Notes under the pieces: generated by a model
Seen by the model: only the letters and a program-made list of their open reading frames with translations
The model's database searches: none
What the model was told of the DNA's origin: nothing
Translations under genes and position numbers: made by a program
DNA from: Phaeotremella fagi
Taxonomy: Eukaryota > Basidiomycota > Tremellomycetes > Tremellales > Phaeotremellaceae
Reading direction: 5' to 3'
DNA: 53,428 bases
Assembly: GCA_001599715.1 (NCBI GenBank)
Contig: BCHU01000021.1
Coordinates: 1 to 53,428 of the forward strand
In this document: piece after piece, positions 47,785 through 53,428 of the stretch
Layout of the letters: each line of letters begins with the position of its first letter
How positions within the stretch are numbered: the first letter of the stretch is position 1

Positions 47785-49240
47785 TCTACTTTACCGATTG
47801 CATCTTGCTTGTTCATCGAATCTGCTATAATGCTATCGTATAGATCATCTTATTCTCGTTCCCTTCCTTCCTCGAGGTATCGTGGGTCTTCGGTCTTGTC
47901 CCATATTCGCATTGATTTGTCGTGAGATTCCGTCCGCAATTCTCCCTTTGCGATACAGTCAATGCCTAAATTTCACCATGGTGACCATCGAGTTTTTTTG
48001 ATGAGTTCAAACTATGTCAAAAGTCAGCACGACATTGTTGATAATATGAAAAAACACACCTTATCTCCATCCTACTATTATAACAATTTGTCCTTGCTTA
48101 TCATCTAACAGTTCAATCTCCAGGCAAATGTCGAACAGATCGCAAGCCTTATTCCAGAGTCCTTATAAAGGCTGTCGGCCTTGTATTGCAAATTTCCTGA
48201 TGCTCCAATACTAGCAGAAGAGATGACTTGATCATCCAATGATGCACAAAGACTCCTGACATTAGATCAATGACCTGGTAATTCTACTGAATGGGTTTTG
48301 GTTGGTTCGGTCGATTTNCCTTCAGTAGATTTGATTTTCTTGGTGAGTGATGGGGAGGAAATGGTGTAAGTTTCAATGGATTTGTTGGCGAATGATAGCA
48401 ATGACTATACACGTGTCAGTTCCGCGAATTGTAAGGATGACATGAACTTATTCCACTTTTTGCGGTCGAATTTCCTCATCCGGGCAAGCGACTGTTTTCA
48501 CTTTAGCGCTCGCTCTAACCACACAGCGACTAATCACATACCGGCTCGTCCCTCTCCCTTCCCATTCATTTCAGATTTTTTTAGATTTTTCAAGCTCAAC
48601 GTCTATCCCAGCGTCCTCATTTCCACCATTCCTTTTACCCTTTTCTCTATCGCTTTTCTTTCTTCTTGCAAGTTTGGCAGACATTCCTCCTCCGTTCGAA
48701 ATCTGAGTAAGGTCGAACTCTTTGCAGGTATACAGGCTTCAGGATTTTCATGAGCGATCTTCTGCAGTATCAACAAGAAGCATACCGTGTCCAGAGGCAA
48801 TCGACTAATGGTTCGGGGGTTAGAAACTGCATGGCGGTTTATGGAGGTACGGTAGGCATTGGAAAGGAATAGGCCTGGAGCATCAAACATTCTCAGCAAC
48901 GTGACATAAAAAGCCTAGCTTGCACATCTCATGATCCGGCCAGGTACTGCCATCGAGTCATGACTGACCATTGCCACACTTTTGCTAAGGATAATCCCGC
49001 TTCGTTATTTCCAAGTAATTTGCACCCAGCATTGAACAGGCGGCTGCACTTTTATTCGCACCGATGTATACTAATTCATTTCATCATTTTCCGATTCTGC
49101 TCAGATCTCCACAACGATGGAATATCAACTAGCTCAAGAAACGTGGCGAGATGCAGATATTGTCACCGTGTTTACAGAGGACAAACGCTTTCTAGCTGAA
49201 TTCCCGCTGCTTTTATCCAGCGAGGCGGTTGGATAATTGG
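47785..49240. repeat. Direct segmental duplication, copy 2 (with H10)
   Basis: Partner of 10895-12442 in the same orientation. It ends abruptly after about 125 bp of the nuclease-like coding sequence; the following sequence has no match to H2. Confidence 0.85.
49117..49240 (+). pseudogene. HNH_2-type nuclease-like gene fragment, copy H10
   Basis: Begins MEYQLAQETWRDADIVTV, nearly identical to the H2 start. A one-base loss in the T run (CTTTTATCC against CTTTTTATCC) shifts the frame at about codon 33, and homology to H2 stops at about 49240. Only a third of exon 1 survives. Confidence 0.85.
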
Positions 49241-50669
49241 AGAAGAAAATACATTCTTAACATCCTGGAGGACGTTCAAACGCTACTACTGCTAGAAATA
49301 CCTTGAGAGGGAAGTAGCGGCCTCCTCACCAACTTGTTGCCTTTTTGGGATTTTTCAAAATCCTTGAAAATTGTCAACGGAAAATTGTGGTACAGTCTAT
49401 GAGAGGATTTTCGAGGCAGCACTCACCACCGAAATACTTCCCGTTGCTTATATACATGCTCTGATCAACATCGCCCCCATACAAACTTCTATGGGTTCCA
49501 TAAGGATGACTGACATCTCTGACATGAAACAAATCCAAGATCCTTTTCCATTTTGCAAACTCCAAAGCCGTTAGTTACAGAGAGCGGCAATTGCCCAAAA
49601 ACGAAAAGGTAGGTTGAGGAGTGCTAAAACAACTCCGATGATCTTGTCCCATATGTCTGCATTCTTCCTTTCGGTCACAGTCTTATCTTGCCGTAAAAAT
49701 CACATGAAGATTTCAGAAATCAAGTGCAAGGAGGATTTTTGCTCGAAAAGACGAAAACATGTAGACTCTAGACTTCGCGTCTACAGGTGGCCGCTCTATT
49801 TCCAGACGTTTCCGATTACTGGAGTCTGGTCCCTTGAACAACCTATGACTCGAACAACCTGTGACTCGATCACTTGGCTGCTAAGGGGTTCCCAAGGGCG
49901 TTCCTGTTGATGATGTTTCTCGTGAATTAAAAGTCACTTGTAAATGCGATTGGCGAACTATTTGCGGACTTTGCATTTAGACCAAATGCCAATTCTTTTA
50001 TGACGATCGATCGGCTGGAAAAAGTAACATCGGCTCGATTGGAAGGGAGGAAGGCAGAGAGAAAAACGATAATAAATGGCGACCTAATTAGGCTACAAAC
50101 GATAACCGTTGGTGTAATGCGGATCTTTTTGAATTCAATTACAAGGTTCAATTGTTGGCAGACAAATTTTTCATCAACTCATGATTTGCCTTATAAGTAT
50201 GACGGGCGATGACTCAGTGTAGCCTGTGTGCTTACGCGTATGGAGCAGGATGTTCTTGGGATTTGGAGTAACCTTGGTGTTGGATTAACATGCCGGAATG
50301 TGTCGCTGAGACTTATCGTTTCCAGGCACTATTTACAGAAGGGGGCGAATATAATGGAAACCAACTCACAACCCAACACAAAATGTCTGGGGTAAGTGAT
50401 CAACGTCAGTGATTTGACACGATACGTAATTCCTATAAGCGCCACCATGACCTCATCAGCCTTAAAGGATTTCTCCACAGTGGCATTCGGATATGCTGAT
50501 TATTATTACGAATTTAATCATTAAAGTGACGCACAACCCTTTTTTTCCGAATAATTTCAATGCGTGCGCTTCAATTTATGGCCCATCTCTCAGTGATCTT
50601 TTTGTTATATTTCCAACTTCCTTTATACACAAATCGCATACGGCGAAGTAACGCTGATCAATTTGGATT
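49241..50669. other. Intergenic region upstream of the sulfite transporter
   Basis: Short frames only (up to 98 codons at 49614-49910, plus strand), none with a recognisable motif. The last few hundred bases should include the promoter of the transporter at 50670; AT-rich stretches lie near 50500-50650. Confidence 0.35.
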
Positions 50670-52424
50670 ATGTCGTGTTCACTCGATGTACGCAACGTCG
50701 GTTCCCACCAAGTATTAAGTGGAACTCTTCCACAACCATGTGATGGTCACTCAGCTTCCAGCAAATTTAATCTACCGTCATATAACCAACCCCAGCATGA
50801 CCTTGCAGAACCCTCAATCCTCAGTGCAACTCAGGCTTCTGTCCCTTCGAAGAATCACGTCAACTTCCATACAAGTGGAAATCTCAGCGAAACTAGCAGG
50901 ACCAGATCCGTTCACGAGAGCCGAACTCACGAGATCACGTTAAGAATCACCCCCTCTCTGTTTTCTCTGAACATGGGGACTGGTATCGTTTCAATCTTAA
51001 TTTTTAACTTTCCTTATCCGTCAGGTTGGCTTCAGCGACTCGGTATTGTAGTCTACGCCTGGAATATCATCCTATTCGTATTGATTTCGTTCTTTACAAT
51101 ATATCGATATGTACGATGGAAAGGGCTTTTCTCGGTGGTTAATACACATCCACAAACAGGGATGTTCTGGGGTTGTTTACCCATGGGTTTTGCAACCATC
51201 GTTGTGAGTAGATAATGCTAATCAGGCTCCAAGTCCCGCTTACTCATGCTGATATGGCGTTCGTAGAACATGACGGCTTTCGTTCTCGCACCGATCAATC
51301 ATTCTTGGGCGAGGCTTACATTGGGTTTATGGTGGACAGATGTAATCTTATCCATTCTTGTCAACTTCGGTATGATCTTCATGATGTGAGTGGATTCCTT
51401 GCGCTTGGTGAAGAATTTTACTGACCGCTGTGATTCAATATAACCTACTACTCGGTATTCACATTCGGAATCCACTCATACTCCTCGCTACTAACCATCG
51501 TTTTTCTTACTTCCTTACTTCCTACTCATACAATCGTGGCGTTTGGAATCGGGCTATATTTCAGATTTACACGCCAGTCGCATAGCTGGGATACTGTTTC
51601 TGCTACTTGGCTCCTCCCAGTCGTTGCTTCGGTTGTTGCCGCTGCTTCNGGTGGCATTGTCGGTAGCGCCCTAGCCCCGTACGACCCAGAACTTGCCAGA
51701 TCCACTCTCATTGTCTCCTATGTAGTCTGGGGAACCGGTGTTCCGCTTGCAGCATTTGTGATTACACTTTGGATCGCTCGAACGGCCATTGTCGGTCTGC
51801 CAAATGCTAACGCTCTTTGCAGTGTGTTCCTACCACTGGGACCATGTGGTCAAGGAAGTTTTGGTATTCTTATAATCGGCAAGACCATCCGGACACTAGC
51901 TTATGACTTTCACATGCCATTTGCAGATGATCTCTCAAGCTCGGCGTTGCAAACTGCCGACGTCGCTTGGGGTTTTGGAATTTTGGTCGGTCTGATCTTG
52001 TGGGGTTTAGGACTATCTTGGTATCTGCTTGGGCATGCTGTTATACTTGATCACATCATCGGGAAAGATAGATCATTTTTGAGTCATTCTAAGTTCTCGG
52101 TTGGAATGTGGGCATTGACGTGAGTGATTTAATAATGGACACCATGGCTAGAATAATATGGTTAATGGTTCGATTACGTATAGTTTTCCTCTAGGGGTCT
52201 TCACCACAGCAACATATCAGCTGGCGGATGACCTTAACTCTGAAGCCTTTCGAGTGATCGGTGCATTCCAGGCTGTCCAAGTGGTTGTATACTGGTTGTA
52301 TGTGTCAATACTAACTGGTTACAAGCTCTATAATCGAACGCTGTTAGTCGCACCAGAACTGGAGAACTATTCTGAGAAGGAGTCTTCCAGATGGAAATCC
52401 CGAGTCCCGAGTCGAGAGACGTGA
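50670..52424 (+). CDS. SSU1-like sulfite efflux pump / SLAC1-type anion transporter (TDT family)
   Basis: Expected to export sulfite across the plasma membrane, giving sulfite tolerance; the family also includes malate transporters. Four exons (50670-51203, 51267-51385, 51565-52119, 52184-52424) join in frame to about 482 residues. After a hydrophilic N-terminus of about 95 residues come ten or so membrane segments. Family motifs in order: SLFSLNMGTGIVSILIF, WGCLPMGFATIVNMTAF, NHSWARLTLGLWWTDVILS, TWLLPVVASVVAAASG, FLPLGPCGQGSFGILIIG and FPLGVFTTATYQLADDLNS. Typical donors and acceptors; the second intron is long (179 bp). One N at 51650 lies in an Ala/Ser/Gly stretch. No damage. The start could lie elsewhere in frame, since the N-terminus is poorly conserved. 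Confidence 0.88.
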
Positions 52425-52689
52425 GAACGAAAAAGGGGTCAAACAGGAAGTCTGACGCGTAGTTGATCTTTAGGGTTGGAAGGTTGCATATAAATGTTAC
52501 AGCAAAGAGATGGTTGGTCAAAACAGTTCGAAGTCAAACGATAAACGATGCAGAGTGCCATAAGGTTCTAGACGAAGACGAAAGTACGAGATCGGTGTAG
52601 ATCAATCAATCCCTCAAGCTCTATATAATTTAGAACCAAACAAAAGAGCAATGTTAGCAAAGAATAAAGCATAAGCTACATAGTAAACA

Positions 52690-52908
52690 ATGACTCACCA
52701 AGACAATAAAGTTTCCCAAAAAAGGGAACTAGAAATAGAAGAAACTAGGAGCAAAACTGACCAATCTACACTTGAAGCGGAATTGTTATTTGAACTCGAG
52801 AGTGAGATTACTAAGTCAACTGCAAAGTTGACATTGAGTGCGAGGTTGATGTTTGGTGAGGTTGAGCTTGATGAGATGACCTCAGCAATCGATGTTCTGT
52901 TCCTTTAG
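52690..52908 (+). CDS. Small hypothetical acidic protein, 72 residues
   Basis: An open frame with a good start context (AAACA before ATG) and a composition rich in Glu, Lys, Leu and Thr, likely helical. Not recognised. Located 265 bp after the transporter on the same strand. Confidence 0.35.
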   Translation: MTHQDNKVSQKRELEIEETRSKTDQSTLEAELLFELESEITKSTAKLTLSARLMFGEVELDEMTSAIDVLFL

Positions 52909-53428
52909 CCTTGTGGCCCTGTATTTATACATTCCTTTTGACGTGAGTTCGTCTCTCCTTCCCTTCCAGATGAGTGTAGATCAAAGTTGGGAGTGAAGCC
53001 TCTCATCAGTGAGGATTTTAGGTACATAAAAAGGCATAACTAGAAAGCATATGACATAAATGACTTGGATGATAGCAGAGACGCACGAGGCTTGAAGATA
53101 TCTGGACTCAATTGCTGTGGTAATTCATGTAGTCGAACAGTTTCATTAAGAATAGTTTGTCAGTCTAAACGGATGGTACATCAAAGGAAAAAGTGAGTTC
53201 GTTCAGTGATTTTATTGACTACAACGAATATCATAACCAGGTGCTTTAATAATGCTCAACAATCACAAGAGAAACCAATTTAACCTAATATTGCTGATCT
53301 CCCCAATAACGGACAATTTGGTAATTAAGCTAGCGCTTTTAATGTATCAATTATTGAAATTAATCATAAGCAACATCAAATCGATAAGAAGATAACCACA
53401 ACTATTGATTCTGGTGCTTCTCATTCTG
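52909..53428. other. Right end of window without recognisable gene
   Basis: AT-rich, no open frame of note, no repeat shared with other parts of the window. Confidence 0.4.

Noticed and set aside
1..53428. CRISPR arrays, rRNA, tRNA or telomere repeats
   Set aside because: No regularly spaced direct repeats, no rRNA-like sequence, and no clear tRNA or telomeric unit were noticed. tRNA genes were not searched exhaustively and would need tRNAscan-SE.

Overview
The window looks like nuclear DNA of a basidiomycete fungus, probably a tremellomycete (Cryptococcus/Kwoniella/Tremella-like). The reasons are genes cut by many short (about 45-75 bp) GT-AG introns, a SSU1-type sulfite pump, an AAAP amino-acid transporter, a NIMA-like kinase, a yeast-type mRNA guanylyltransferase, and decayed LINE and Ty1/copia elements. 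This assignment is inference from gene style; no sequence search was possible. Scattered N bases show a draft assembly.

The dominant content, from about 8 kb to 49 kb, is a local expansion of one gene family. Each member is a 269-285 residue protein with an unrecognised N-terminal domain of about 90 residues, a Ser/Arg-rich linker, an HNH_2-like nuclease core and a conserved C-terminal motif WHYxQCxKAxIRGF. I count ten copies, called H1 to H10 from left to right. H1 (8.1 kb,+), H2 (12.3 kb,+), H4 (18.3 kb,-), H6 (23.2 kb,+), H7 (29.3 kb,+) and H8 (42.1 kb,-) reconstruct as complete five-exon genes. H3 (14.3 kb,-), H5 (20.0 kb,+), H9 (46.1 kb,-) and H10 (49.1 kb,+) are broken. Four intron positions are shared, so the family grew by DNA duplication. 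H1/H3 and H7/H9 are inverted pairs and H2/H10 is a direct pair, each with matching flanks. In every complete copy the Asn of the HNH signature is replaced.

Layout. 1-2416 and 31382-33795 are a near-identical 2.4 kb duplication carrying an unknown three-exon gene; a third, 5'-truncated paralogue lies at 37 kb. A NIMA-related kinase (2.5-4.1 kb) starts 95 bp beyond the duplication edge. 4.1-7.9 kb is mostly unassigned. 7.9-24.2 kb holds H1-H6 with LINE fragments. 24.6-26.3 kb and 39.3-41.4 kb hold copia remnants and related repeats. 26.3-27.5 kb is an unknown gene next to a 26-base G run. 28.5-30.5 kb is H7 with its duplicated flanks. 34.1-36.9 kb is a stretch of ordinary genes: a carboxymuconolactone-decarboxylase-like protein and an AAAP transporter whose 3' end is shifted by a 13-bp tandem duplication. 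37.6-38.3 kb is a LINE reverse-transcriptase fragment. 42.1-49.2 kb holds H8, an mRNA guanylyltransferase gene with a nonsense codon at motif V, H9 and H10. 50.7-52.4 kb is a SSU1/SLAC1-type sulfite transporter.

The genes do not form one pathway. The picture is a rearranging accessory (perhaps subtelomeric) region in which a nuclease-like family is multiplying and decaying among transposon debris and a few housekeeping-type genes.
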